Assembly: GCA_035363115.1 (NCBI GenBank)
Contig: DAOSEM010000003.1
Coordinates: 346,839-410,838, forward strand
Direction of reading: 5' to 3'
DNA: 64,000 nucleotides
From: Syntrophales bacterium
GTDB taxonomy: Bacteria > Desulfobacterota > Syntrophia > Syntrophales > PHBD01
Position numbers and translations under genes: made by a program. The notes beneath the pieces are model-generated. The model ran no database searches. It saw only the letters and a program-made list of their open reading frames with translations, and had not been told where the DNA came from. Position 1 is the first letter of the stretch; each line of letters opens with the position of its first letter. This document shows, piece by piece, positions 1 through 8,473 of the stretch.

Positions 1-1
1 G

Positions 2-760
2 GCGGCCCTCGAGGAGTTGCCGGCCGTCGTTCACAGGCTCATGGAACCGAAGCTTGTCGGCATCTTCGTCGTACGAAATCTCGGCGGCACCGGCTACCTG
101 GAGGCCGTTCTCGATGAGCGCGACACCCCGGCGGCGGGTTTCATCGTCCTGGATGAAAGCGTCCTGACAAAAACGGCCAATGCCTGGTTCATCTGGCGGG
201 AAAACACGCCGTTTCGGCCCGATCCAGAGTACCGCCTGGAAGGAAGGATCGAAACCAGGGCCGGCGACAACCGCAAGAACGCCATCCAGTTCATCCTGCT
301 CCACGAGATCGGCCATCTCCTGTCCGTGGGGGAGCGTTTCCATCCCTTCTGGTTTGCGGGTCCGCAGGCCGTCCATAGAGAGGGGGAATATCCCTTCCTG
401 GACGTCTCCTGGACGGTCGCCCCCGGGCGAAAGGAGTTTGCGTCCCGGTATGAAAAAGAGTTTCCATACCGGAAAGACGTGGTTTTCTATGGGACACCGA
501 GGCTGGATGGGGCGGCCGCCCAGGAGGTCTACCGGGCACTTGCGGCGACGAACTTCGCGACTCTCTACGGAGCGACCAGTCCCTACGACGACTTTGCCGA
601 GGCGTTCGCCACCTACGTTCATGGCGTCATGATGAGGAAGCCTTACGAGATTCGGATATTAAAGGACGGGGTGGAACGGATGGTATTCCGTTCCTGCTGG
701 GCCGGGAAGAGGTGTGAGGCAAAGCGCCGGATCCTCTCGGAGATGCTGCAGGCGGACTAA
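2..760 (+). CDS. putative zinc metalloprotease-like protein, 5' partial
   Basis: The frame is open to the left edge, so the true start is probably outside the window; an internal TTG at 17 is the first possible start. About 252 residues are visible. The helix motif LLHEIGHLL (HEIGH at 302-316) is the HExxH zinc-binding signature of gluzincin/metzincin-type peptidases. A downstream acidic stretch, DDFAEAFATYVH, could supply the third ligand (Glu). No signal peptide or transmembrane segment is visible in the part present. I do not recognise the family. The zinc-site reading is from the motif, the peptidase activity is inference, and the missing N-terminus prevents a firmer call. Confidence 0.7.
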   Translation, partial: AALEELPAVVHRLMEPKLVGIFVVRNLGGTGYLEAVLDERDTPAAGFIVLDESVLTKTANAWFIWRENTPFRPDPEYRLEGRIETRAGDNRKNAIQFILLHEIGHLLSVGERFHPFWFAGPQAVHREGEYPFLDVSWTVAPGRKEFASRYEKEFPYRKDVVFYGTPRLDGAAAQEVYRALAATNFATLYGATSPYDDFAEAFATYVHGVMMRKPYEIRILKDGVERMVFRSCWAGKRCEAKRRILSEMLQAD

Positions 761-799
761 GTCGTTCTTCCCGGCGGAAGTCCGTTTCGATGGAAGCGC

Positions 800-1363
800 A
801 TGCTCAACCATTTCGACTGGATCGCCTTCGCCTACGACCGGCTTCTGGGAAAGCCGGACATCAATCGGCTGAAACGGCTGCTTCGGCTGCCCGCGCCGGG
901 ATGGCTGCTGGATGCCGGGGGAGGGACGGGGCGCGTGGCATTTCACCTGCGGCCCTGGACAGGAGGGGTCGTGGTCAGCGACCTGTCCTGGGGAATGCTG
1001 AAGCGGGCCGGCATGAAAAAGGCGATCCATCCCGTGAGGGCCCATGCCGAACGCCTCCCCTTCCGGGACGGATCTTTCGACCGCGTCATGGTGGTTGATG
1101 CCCTGCACCATTTCTGTGATGCCGGGGAGGCGGTTGCCGACCTGCTCCGGGTTCTCGGACCCGGCGGCCGGATTCTCATCGAGGAGCCGGACCTGAGGCT
1201 GCCCGTCGTGAAGGCCGTGGCGGTTCTGGAAAAGATGTTCCTGATGAGGAGCCGCTTCGAGACACCGGAGAGGATCCGGGAGCGCATCGAGTCCCATGGC
1301 ATGACGGCGGCCATCGAGCGGGGAGGGGGATTCAGGGCCTGGGTGTGGGCTGAAAAGCCGTAA
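800..1363 (+). CDS. class I SAM-dependent methyltransferase
   Basis: This 187-residue protein is short for the family. It carries the glycine-rich SAM-binding loop LLDAGGGTGRVAF near residues 35-47. An acidic residue ends strand 2 (VVVSDLSWGML), and a motif-IV region reads FDRVMVVDALHHF. This is the Methyltransf_11 (UbiE-like) pattern. The C-terminal lid is abbreviated. The start ATG at 800 has only a weak ribosome-binding site, and the gene begins 39 bases after the metalloprotease-like gene, so the two may be cotranscribed. The substrate cannot be told from sequence; small-molecule methylation is the family norm. Confidence 0.8.
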   Translation: MLNHFDWIAFAYDRLLGKPDINRLKRLLRLPAPGWLLDAGGGTGRVAFHLRPWTGGVVVSDLSWGMLKRAGMKKAIHPVRAHAERLPFRDGSFDRVMVVDALHHFCDAGEAVADLLRVLGPGGRILIEEPDLRLPVVKAVAVLEKMFLMRSRFETPERIRERIESHGMTAAIERGGGFRAWVWAEKP

Positions 1364-1372
1364 AGACGGAAG

Positions 1373-1489
1373 GCTGTTGAAAAAGGGCGTCTGCTGCGTT
1401 GCCCTCATCCCGTCCCGCTCGACGTACAAAAGAGTACGACTCGCGGTACGGGATTTCGGGCGCCTTGCATTCAACCCTTTTTGAACAGC
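1373..1489. repeat. 117 bp imperfect palindromic repeat (REP/MITE-like)
   Basis: The intergenic stretch starts with GCTGTTGAAAAAGGG and ends with the near-complement CCCTTTTTGAACAGC. Inner arms continue to pair, for example CATCCCGT with ACGGGAT, and the centre holds CGTAC-AAAAGA-GTACG at 1423-1438. The whole can therefore fold into one long hairpin with bulges. It has no start codon or coding potential. It looks like a dispersed, non-autonomous palindromic element or a strong terminator between the methyltransferase and the next gene. Copy number elsewhere in the genome is unknown. Confidence 0.7.
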
Positions 1490-1599
1490 ATTCGGATGGT
1501 GGACTGAGCAGGCTTTTCCTGCCCCTTTTGATACATCCGGCCGCGCCCCCGCATCACAGAGCCGCGGAATAGAGACGATCAACGATAGAAGGAGGTACG

Positions 1600-2265
1600 A
1601 TGCGATTTTCCGAGGATGTTTACACGTACGAGTGGACCGACTATTTCGACAATAATTGCAACAGTTTCTACATCGGCGGCGAGGTCGGGGCCCTCATCGA
1701 TCCCGGCCTGTCCCGCTACGTTCCCCAGCTCCTGGAGCAGATGCGCCTGGACGGGATCGATCCGGACGACATCCGGTACATCGTCAACACCCACTCCCAC
1801 CCGGACCATTTCGAGGGTTCGTCGTTCTTTGCCGGATCGAAGGTGAAGATCGCCCTGCACCAGAAGGAGATCGAATTCCTGAACGGCCCCGGCGTGCAGC
1901 TCTATTCCCTCTTCGGGATGCCGCGGCCCCGGACTCAGATCGATCTGCCGCTGGACGGCGAGGAGTTGGTCCTGGGCGGGGAAACGTTCCAGGTACTCCT
2001 CCTGCCGGGGCACTCGCCCGGATCCATCGGCCTCTACAGCCCGGAGCGCAGGATCGTCTTCTGTGGCGACGTGATTTTCGAGCAGAACGTCGGACGCACC
2101 GATTTCCCCGGCGGCGACGGGGCTCTCCTGAAAAAGAGCATTCGCTCCCTGGCGGGACTGGATCTGGATGCCCTCCTGCCCGGGCACATGGGCATCGTGG
2201 ACGGGGCGGAGGCGGTCAAGCGGAACTTCGAGATCGTGATCCGGAACGTGTTTCCTTACATTTGA
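1600..2265 (+). CDS. metallo-beta-lactamase-fold hydrolase (glyoxalase II-like)
   Basis: The 221-residue protein has the binuclear metal motif THSHPDHFEG (residues about 65-74). It also has the later ligands in LLPGHSPGSIGLY, FCGDVIF and LLPGHMG. The NVGRTDFPGGD segment is typical of the compact YcbL/GloB-like branch of the MBL superfamily, which usually hydrolyses thioesters such as S-lactoylglutathione or related substrates. An ideal Shine-Dalgarno sequence (AGGAGG) lies seven bases before the ATG. There is no signal peptide, so it is probably cytoplasmic. The precise substrate is not determined by the sequence. Confidence 0.87.
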   Translation: MRFSEDVYTYEWTDYFDNNCNSFYIGGEVGALIDPGLSRYVPQLLEQMRLDGIDPDDIRYIVNTHSHPDHFEGSSFFAGSKVKIALHQKEIEFLNGPGVQLYSLFGMPRPRTQIDLPLDGEELVLGGETFQVLLLPGHSPGSIGLYSPERRIVFCGDVIFEQNVGRTDFPGGDGALLKKSIRSLAGLDLDALLPGHMGIVDGAEAVKRNFEIVIRNVFPYI

Positions 2266-2380
2266 GAAACCGGAAGGCAGGTTCATACCAGGCGGACGCG
2301 GAGATGGAGCGGACCGGAAACGGCCCCTCGCAGGCGCCCCGGTCCGGAGCGAAAACCGGTCCCGCGGCTCCCGAAGTCTT

Positions 2381-2839
2381 TTACCGTTCGGGCATCCCGG
2401 TCCGCCAGGAGGCGTCGAGAATCATGTACGTGGCGAGGCCTTTCGCCACGAGGTTTCCCTCATCGTCCCGGACGTCCACCTCACCCAGGGCCGTCCGACT
2501 GCCCTTGTGGGTGATGACGGCCTCCGCCGTGATGGCGCCCCGCTCGAAAGGCTTCAGGTAGTTCAGTTTCATTTCAATGGTGGTGAATGTCTCCGAGCGG
2601 TCCACCAGCCCGATGAGGGCCATGGCCACCGCGGAGTCCGCGGCAGAAAAGACGGCCCCGCCGTGGGCGATGCCCAGGGGGTGGACAAGCTTCCGGTCGA
2701 AAGCGAGTCGAACCCGGGCCCATCCTTTTTTTACGTCCGTCAGTTCCAGGCCCAGGAGTTCCCAGTACGGCGAGGCGGTCCGCATTTTCACGAGCAGGGC
2801 GTCCCGGAATACCGGAGCCAGCTCTTCATGGGTCTTCAT
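2381..2839 (-). CDS. PaaI-type hotdog thioesterase
   Basis: This 152-residue single-hotdog protein has the family core HPLGIAHGGAVFSAADSAV, in which HGG opens the central helix and the following acidic residue is the usual catalytic position. A C-terminal strand set (TAEAVITHKGSRTALGEVDV) completes the fold. PaaI/YbgC-like enzymes cleave acyl-CoA thioesters, often to rescue CoA from stalled aromatic or fatty acyl intermediates. A good GGGAGG ribosome-binding site precedes the ATG. The gene converges on the MBL hydrolase and is divergent from copZ. The substrate is unknown. Confidence 0.87.
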   Translation of the reverse strand: MKTHEELAPVFRDALLVKMRTASPYWELLGLELTDVKKGWARVRLAFDRKLVHPLGIAHGGAVFSAADSAVAMALIGLVDRSETFTTIEMKLNYLKPFERGAITAEAVITHKGSRTALGEVDVRDDEGNLVAKGLATYMILDASWRTGMPER

Positions 2840-2979
2840 GAGAAACCTCCCTGTAAAGTGCCATCCCTGTAGCAGACCGGAGTACCGCTGAAAAGGGCAA
2901 ATGCGGATCTCTTCCTTTACAACGAGACTGTGGCGGCCTATTTTTGATTCCAGACGTTTGTGAAAGGAGGCGAAAAGCC

Positions 2980-3177
2980 ATGAAGACGATTCGCATTGAA
3001 GGGATGAGCTGCCAGCACTGTGTCATGGCCGTCACGAAGGCCTTGAGCGCCGTTGCGGGCGTCGGGAACGTGAAGGTCGATCTGGCGCGGGGAGAGGCGA
3101 CCTACGAGGAAAAGGGAGCTGTCGATCCGGAGGCGATCCGCGAGGCCGTCCGGAAAGCGGGTTATAAAGCGGGGTAA
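2980..3177 (+). CDS. copZ: heavy-metal-associated (HMA) copper chaperone
   Basis: This 65-residue, single-domain HMA protein starts MKTIRIEGMSCQHC, carrying the CxxC copper(I) site (GMSCQHC). The chosen ATG at 2980 follows an AAAGGAGG ribosome-binding site; the frame is open further upstream, but without a better start. The ferredoxin-like fold would deliver Cu(I) to the ATPase encoded six bases downstream. Gene order and spacing make a two-gene copper-export operon likely. No obvious CueR or CsoR operator was recognised upstream. Confidence 0.9.
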   Translation: MKTIRIEGMSCQHCVMAVTKALSAVAGVGNVKVDLARGEATYEEKGAVDPEAIREAVRKAGYKAG

Positions 3178-3183
3178 GGGATT

Positions 3184-5418
3184 ATGGAATCGACGACCGT
3201 CTCGGTCGGCGGGATGACCTGCGCCGCCTGCGTCCGCCGGGTGGAAAACGCCCTGAAGGAGATCCCCGGCGTGACGGACGTCTCGGTGAACCTGGCCACC
3301 GCCCGGGCCACCCTTGTTCACGAGGGGGCCTGGGCAGGCGTGGAGGCCGTCCGGGAGGTCGTCACCGACAGCGGCTACGAGTACCTGGGCGTTCCCGACG
3401 AAGACCGGGAGGACCCCATCACGGAGGCCCGGGAGCGGGAGATCCGGGACCTGACGGTCCGCTTCTCCGTCGGGATCGTCCTGAGCGTTGTGATTTTTCT
3501 GGGGTCCATGCAGCACTGGTTCCCCTTTCTCAGGGAAATCCCCCATACTCCTCTTCGGGTGGTCCTGTTCTTCCTGACCGTTCCGGTGATCTTCTGGGTC
3601 GGGGAGCGGTTTCTGGTTGGCGCCTGGAAGGCCGCCCTCCAGAAGACCAGCGACATGAACACCCTGGTGGCCGTGGGGGCCCTTTCGGCGTTCCTCTATT
3701 CCACCGGAGCCACGTTCTTCCCCGGCTTTTTCGCCGCGGCCGGCGTGGCGCCGCACGTCTACTTCGACGGCGCCGCATTTATCGTGACCCTCATCCTCCT
3801 GGGACGGCTCCTGGAGGCAAGAGCCAAGGGAAGGACTTCCCGGGCGATTCAGCGCCTCGTGGGCCTGAAGCCGAAGACGGCCCGGGTCCTCCGGGGAGAG
3901 GAGGAAACGGACCTTCCCGTGGAGGCCGTCGTTCCCGGAGACCGAATCCGGGTGCGGCCGGGCGAGAAGATCCCCGTCGACGGTGTCGTGCTTTCGGGCG
4001 CCTCCGCCGTGGACGAATCGATGCTCACCGGTGAAAGCCTTCCCGTATCCAAGGAGGAGGGGGCGGAGGTCTTTGCCGCCACGCTGAACCGGACGGGAAC
4101 CTTTACCTTCCGGGCGACCCGGGTGGGGAGGGAGACAGTCCTGGCCCAGATCATCCGGCTTGTGGAGGCTGCCCAGGGATCGAAGGCGCCGGTCCAGCGC
4201 CTGGCCGATCGGGTGGCATCGATTTTCGTTCCCGTCGTGTTCGCCATCGCCCTCGTCACCTTCGCCGTGTGGATGTTTTTCGTTCCGGACCCGCTCTTCA
4301 GCCTGGCCCTTCTGAACTTCGTATCCGTGCTCGTCATTGCCTGCCCCTGCGCCCTCGGCCTGGCCACCCCCACGGCGGTCATGGTCGGCACCGGCCTCGG
4401 TGCGGAGAACGGCATTCTCATCAAGGGCGGCGAGAGCCTGGAGCGGGCGGGCCGGCTGACGACGGTCGTCTTCGACAAGACGGGCACCCTGACGAAGGGG
4501 GAGCCGGAGGTGACGGACATCATTCCCGCTCCCGGCTTTGTCCGGGAGGACGTTCTGCAGGCGGCCATGTCCCTGGAGGTCGGATCGGAGCATCCCCTGG
4601 CGGCGGCGATCCTGGCCAGGGGAAAAGAGGAAGGACTGGCTCCACAGCCGCTGGAGGAATTTGAGGCCCTTCCCGGACTGGGCGCGCGGGCCGTGCTGGC
4701 AGGCGACCGGCATCTCATCGGGAACCTCCGCCTGATGGAGCAGGAGGGGATCGATCTCTCGGGGCTTCGGGAGGTCGGGGAACGGCTGTCCGGGGAGGGG
4801 AAGACCTCCGTCTTCCTGGCCGCCGGAGGCCGCGCCGCCGGAATCATCGCCCTGGCGGACACCCCCCGGGAGACGTCAGGGGCCGCCGTTGTCGCCCTGA
4901 AGAAAATGGGACTCCGGGTCGCCCTGATCACGGGGGACAACCGGGCGGCCGGGGAGGCGGCGGGACGCGCCCTCGGGATCGACCGTGTCCTGGCGGAAGT
5001 CCTGCCGGGAGACAAGGCACAGGAGATCCGGCGACTCCAGGAGGCGGGAGAGGTGGTGGCCATGGTGGGAGACGGGATAAACGACGCCCCGGCTCTGGCC
5101 GCGGCGGACATCGGCATCGCCATCGGTACGGGAACGGACGTGGCCGTCGAGGCGAGCGACCTGACCCTCATGCGGAGCGACCTGACCCTTGTAGCCCGGT
5201 CCATCGGCCTTTCCCTGGCGACAATGCGAGTCATCCGCCAGAACCTCTTCTGGGCCTTCATTTACAACGTCATCGGCATCCCCGTGGCGGCAGGCGTTCT
5301 CTATCCCTTTTTCGGAGTCCTCCTGAACCCGGAGTTCGCCGCCGCGGCCATGGCCTTCAGCTCCGTCTCCGTGGTCACCAACTCCCTGCGCCTCCGGCGG
5401 GTCTGGAAGAACCGGTAG
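3184..5418 (+). CDS. copA: copper-translocating P1B-type ATPase
   Basis: The 744-residue protein has one N-terminal HMA domain (GMTCAAC, Cys13/Cys16) and membrane helices from about residue 90. The P1B-1 transport motif is CPC (Cys387-Pro-Cys389, in ACPCALGLATP). The phosphorylation site is DKTGTLT (Asp431). The HP signature of the N-domain is SEHPLAAAI, and the hinge is GDGINDAPALAAADIG near residue 630. Length and motif order are complete for a copper exporter. It works in the inner membrane, pumping Cu(I) out using ATP, fed by the adjacent CopZ-like chaperone. A palindromic, T-rich sequence follows about 30 bases after the stop. Confidence 0.95.
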   Translation: MESTTVSVGGMTCAACVRRVENALKEIPGVTDVSVNLATARATLVHEGAWAGVEAVREVVTDSGYEYLGVPDEDREDPITEAREREIRDLTVRFSVGIVLSVVIFLGSMQHWFPFLREIPHTPLRVVLFFLTVPVIFWVGERFLVGAWKAALQKTSDMNTLVAVGALSAFLYSTGATFFPGFFAAAGVAPHVYFDGAAFIVTLILLGRLLEARAKGRTSRAIQRLVGLKPKTARVLRGEEETDLPVEAVVPGDRIRVRPGEKIPVDGVVLSGASAVDESMLTGESLPVSKEEGAEVFAATLNRTGTFTFRATRVGRETVLAQIIRLVEAAQGSKAPVQRLADRVASIFVPVVFAIALVTFAVWMFFVPDPLFSLALLNFVSVLVIACPCALGLATPTAVMVGTGLGAENGILIKGGESLERAGRLTTVVFDKTGTLTKGEPEVTDIIPAPGFVREDVLQAAMSLEVGSEHPLAAAILARGKEEGLAPQPLEEFEALPGLGARAVLAGDRHLIGNLRLMEQEGIDLSGLREVGERLSGEGKTSVFLAAGGRAAGIIALADTPRETSGAAVVALKKMGLRVALITGDNRAAGEAAGRALGIDRVLAEVLPGDKAQEIRRLQEAGEVVAMVGDGINDAPALAAADIGIAIGTGTDVAVEASDLTLMRSDLTLVARSIGLSLATMRVIRQNLFWAFIYNVIGIPVAAGVLYPFFGVLLNPEFAAAAMAFSSVSVVTNSLRLRRVWKNR

Positions 5419-5448
5419 CACGGCGGGCGATCCGGAAAAGCACAAGGG

Positions 5449-5940
5449 AAACGGATTTCAAATCCGTTCCTCTTTCCTTATTTTTTTCTTTTTCCAAGAA
5501 ACCATGACGCGGATGAAACGCCAGCATGTGGGAGAGGGGCTTCCCTCGCGCTCAGAAGCGTTTTTTCGACCCTGCAACGTCTCGCTCCGCTGCAAAGTCA
5601 TAACTCGCGCCCAGGGGCGCTCAGACAGATGACTTTGCGGGCGCTTCGCTGCGACGGCAGGGTACCCCGAAAAAGCCGCTATTCGCGCTCCGGGAAGCCC
5701 CCTCTCCCCGACGGATGTTCGCGGGGGCGCGACCGGGGGTTTCCAGAGGAGCAATCAGGACGTTTTTCCCATCCCTCTTGCCTGACAAACCGTCGACGAC
5801 GGGTCGCGGGAAAAACGGCCGCGACAGCGGAAGCCCCCGTGGCAGCCCCCGCGCCCCGATGCTTGAAAGAGAAGAAATGGCGATCCTGCTTGGAGAGGGA
5901 GTTAAGAAAAAGGAAAGAGGAACGGATTTGAAATCCGTTT
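5449..5940. repeat. 492 bp non-coding element with 31 bp perfect terminal inverted repeats
   Basis: Positions 5449-5479 and 5910-5940 are exact reverse complements. Each end contains a 19-base palindrome (AACGGATTTCAAATCCGTT at 5450-5468, its complement-centred twin at 5921-5939) followed inward by a pyrimidine- or purine-rich tract. Between them a second, imperfect inverted repeat spans about 5525-5700. Examples are GCAAAGTCAT at 5591-5600 against ATGACTTTGC at 5629-5638, and GGGAGAGGGGCTTCCC against its near complement. No convincing gene lies inside. Copies of the terminal hairpin plus T-run face both flanking convergent genes (copA and the YchF-like gene), so the ends may serve as terminators. 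The overall form resembles a MITE. No target-site duplication was evident. Confidence 0.7.
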
Positions 5941-6043
5941 GCTTTTGATTTTCTTGTTCGATGGCCTGTCCGTTCGTTCCCTCGCACGCCGAGCAGCGAA
6001 GGACGAGGGGGAAGCGGCAGGCGATCCTTTTTCAACTGCCTGA

Positions 6044-7075
6044 TTATACGTTGAAGCGGAAGGTCACGATATCCCCGTCCCGGACGATGTATTCCTTTCC
6101 CTCCAGGCGCAGGCGTCCGGCGGCCTTCGCGGCGGCAAGGCCCCCGCCGCAGGCGATGAAGTCCTCGTATCCGACGACCTCCGCCTTGATGAAGCCCCGC
6201 TCGAAGTCCTTGTGGATGGCGGCGGCCGCCTTGGGAGCCCTCGATTCCGCGGGAATCACCCAAGACTTCACCTCGTCCTCGCCGACGGTGAAGTACTGGA
6301 TCCGGCCGAGCATCTCGAAAGCGGCCCGGATGACACGGGTGAACGCCGGCTCCGTCAGGCCGAGCGCATCGAGAAAATCCGACTGCTCATCCGGAGGAAG
6401 CTCCAGCATTTCCGCTTCCAGCCTACCGCAGATGCCGATGACAGGATCCTTCAACCCGGACGCCGTTCGGAATTCTTCGACCGGAGGTGTGTCTCCTTCG
6501 GCCGTGTTCAAGACAACCAGCTCCGGTCGCAGGGTCCAGAAGGAAAAACTGCGGAGGGCGACCATTTCCTCGGGAGCGAGGTTCAACTCGCGGAGCGGCT
6601 GGCTTCCCTCGAGATGCTCCTGGAGCCGGGGCAGCAGGTCCGCCTGGAGCAGTTCCTGTGGATTCAGGGCCTTGCGGGGGATTTTCCGGAGCCGCTCTGC
6701 CCGGTTTTCCACGACCATCAGATCGGAGAGGATCAGTTCGTCTTCCAACTGACGCCACCGCTGAACCATTTCGAGAACGTCCACGGCGGTAAACCCATCC
6801 ACCACGTGCAGAAGCCCGTCGACGCCGGCCAGGTTCTGGCGGACCGTCTGCCAGGCCTTTTCACCGGCGGCGTGAACGTCCACGAAGGGAGCCCGGGCCG
6901 GGGAAACCTTGGCCGGATGAAAGATGGACACGAGGTGGTCGAACCGGTCGTCCGGCACGACGGCCTGTCCGCGGACGCAGGTCTCCCCGAAGGCGTCCCG
7001 GCTGTTCGTACCGGTCATGATTTCAAACAATGTGCTCTTCCCGCTCTGGGGAAGCCCAATGATTCCAAGCTCCAT
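6044..7075 (-). CDS. ychF: YchF/OLA1-family ATPase, divergent
   Basis: This 343-residue protein starts MELGIIGLPQSGKSTLF, giving a P-loop at residues 7-15. It continues with the OLA1-type VVLNTAEG in place of the GTPase NKxD motif, a coiled-coil stretch in the middle (RAERLRKIPRKA region), and the C-terminal YchF/TGS-like domain ending EYIVRDGDIVTFRFNV. YchF usually reads NVGKS and is about 363 residues, so this is a shorter, divergent member with QSGKS in the P-loop. The family binds ATP, associates with ribosomes and is linked to stress response. A second, canonical ychF elsewhere in the genome would not be surprising. Confidence 0.85.
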   Translation of the reverse strand: MELGIIGLPQSGKSTLFEIMTGTNSRDAFGETCVRGQAVVPDDRFDHLVSIFHPAKVSPARAPFVDVHAAGEKAWQTVRQNLAGVDGLLHVVDGFTAVDVLEMVQRWRQLEDELILSDLMVVENRAERLRKIPRKALNPQELLQADLLPRLQEHLEGSQPLRELNLAPEEMVALRSFSFWTLRPELVVLNTAEGDTPPVEEFRTASGLKDPVIGICGRLEAEMLELPPDEQSDFLDALGLTEPAFTRVIRAAFEMLGRIQYFTVGEDEVKSWVIPAESRAPKAAAAIHKDFERGFIKAEVVGYEDFIACGGGLAAAKAAGRLRLEGKEYIVRDGDIVTFRFNV

Positions 7076-7228
7076 GATTGTTCCCCTTGCCTGTTCCGGC
7101 GCGCCCTATATCAGCACAAAGCGACACTTTCAAGAAAAACCGACAGACGTGCACGTTGCAGGGGCGGGAGAAACAAGCGGGATCCACCTCCGCCTCGCGG
7201 CTCTGTCCAGGCTTGTTTCCGCACGGGA

Positions 7229-7262
7229 GGCGGCCCCGCCCCGCGGGGGGAGCGGGACCGCC
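7229..7262 (-). terminator. possible hairpin terminator after the outer-membrane barrel gene
   Basis: GGCGGCCCCGC (7229-7239) pairs with GCGGGACCGCC (7252-7262) with one mismatch, around a GC-rich loop just downstream of the minus-strand stop at 7281. The stem is strong but no T-run follows, so intrinsic termination is uncertain. Confidence 0.3.
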
Positions 7263-7280
7263 GGAGAGGGAGGCATGTCC

Positions 7281-8198
7281 TCAGAAGGAGAAGCTCATGG
7301 TCAGTCCGCCATACAGGTAGGAGCTGTCTCGTTCGGACGGTGTCGCCGTTCCCTTCAGTCCCTGCCCCTTCATTTCCATCCGCGCGTCGTTGGACAGGGG
7401 GAACACGTAGGACAGGGTCGGCGTGACGGTGATCCTGTCCGTGGCCTTGATGGGCAGGCTGGCGGTGACGACGCCGTCGTGGAAATTGCTGAACTTGTCG
7501 TCCGTTGCCAGGCTGTCGCCGTCGAACTTCGGGTATCCGCCGTAGCCGGCGCCCGCGTTGAACAGGGTGGCATCCGCATAGGTACTCAGGAGATAGCTGG
7601 CCGATGCCGCGAGCTTCAGGGACACCATCTTGTTCAGCTCAAAGACGTGGGAGATTCCGAGCAGGAAATACCAGTTCCGGTAGTGGTCGATCTCCTTATA
7701 CACCGTGAGGGTCGGCGACAGGATCGTGTTGAGGCCGACGGAGGCGAAGATCTCCTGGGCGTCGGCCCGGTCGAGCCCGTCCCGGTTCAGCGATGCCAGG
7801 CTGTAATAGATGTAGCCGACGCCGAGGTTCACGGGACCGACTGTCTTCGAGTACGAAAGCGTCAGGTCCGTCTCGTTCCAGGTCCCGTGGTAGCTCTTCC
7901 CGTCGCTGCCTCCGTAGTAGGGATTCGTATCGATGTTTCCCCACAGGTTGACGGAAAATCCCTTCCAGCCGACCGTTGCGGACGGCTGGACGACGATGCT
8001 GTTCCGGCTCAGCTCATAGCCTCTCCAGATGTACTGGCTCAGGATGGAGACCGAGACGTCGCCCGTGGGCGCTTCCACGGCAGGGGCCGCTGCTTCTGCT
8101 GCGGCCGGCTTTTCTTCCGCCGTCGCTGCCGTCTGGATCATGAAAACCGCCGCGATGGCGCAGCACAGGGTGATGAAGATCCTTTTCCCGTAGAACAT
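7281..8198 (-). CDS. outer-membrane beta-barrel protein, TorF/porin-like
   Basis: This 305-residue protein has a Sec signal peptide (MFYGKRIFITLCCAIAAVFM, cleavage likely after ATA-AE) and then an Ala/Glu-rich spacer. A run of alternating amphipathic strands follows, opening with VSILSQYIWRGYELS, the start typical of TIGR02001/TorF-like barrels. It ends in a C-terminal aromatic (SFSF), the classic outer-membrane assembly signal. A clear AGGAGG precedes the start. It is monocistronic and lies downstream of the Tat flavoprotein on the same strand. Cargo, if it is a channel, is unknown. Confidence 0.8.
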   Translation of the reverse strand: MFYGKRIFITLCCAIAAVFMIQTAATAEEKPAAAEAAAPAVEAPTGDVSVSILSQYIWRGYELSRNSIVVQPSATVGWKGFSVNLWGNIDTNPYYGGSDGKSYHGTWNETDLTLSYSKTVGPVNLGVGYIYYSLASLNRDGLDRADAQEIFASVGLNTILSPTLTVYKEIDHYRNWYFLLGISHVFELNKMVSLKLAASASYLLSTYADATLFNAGAGYGGYPKFDGDSLATDDKFSNFHDGVVTASLPIKATDRITVTPTLSYVFPLSNDARMEMKGQGLKGTATPSERDSSYLYGGLTMSFSF

Positions 8199-8421
8199 GA
8201 TTCATTCCTCCTTGCGAACAGAATGAAGTGCATTTCTCAAGGACTGTGCCACGGGGCTGTTTGTCCTGTAACCTTATGTTTCCGCAGGAGAAACGTCCGC
8301 ATGAAAGAGTTGACGGCGGGGAGAAGAACTCGACAATATTGTCCCGTTCCGGGAGATCGGGGCGAAATTGTGGCGGTCGATGCAAGGATGTCTCGGGAAT
8401 CGGCCGGATGGAAGCGGATTA

Positions 8422-8450
8422 GAAAAGGGGGCGCCGGATCGGCGCCCCCT
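8422..8450 (-). terminator. rho-independent terminator of the flavoprotein gene
   Basis: Read on the minus strand, GGGGGCGCC-GATC-GGCGCCCCC (8427-8449) forms a strong stem followed at once by TTTT. It sits 24 bases beyond the stop codon of the flavoprotein gene. Confidence 0.8.
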
Positions 8451-8473
8451 CGCTTGTCACGGGTTGGGAACGA

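Noticed and set aside
2938..4713. 591-codon open frame on the minus strand opposite copA
   Set aside because: It is antisense to an intact CopA with all motifs; its product is Arg/Gly/His-rich with no family feature, as expected of a GC-rich shadow frame.
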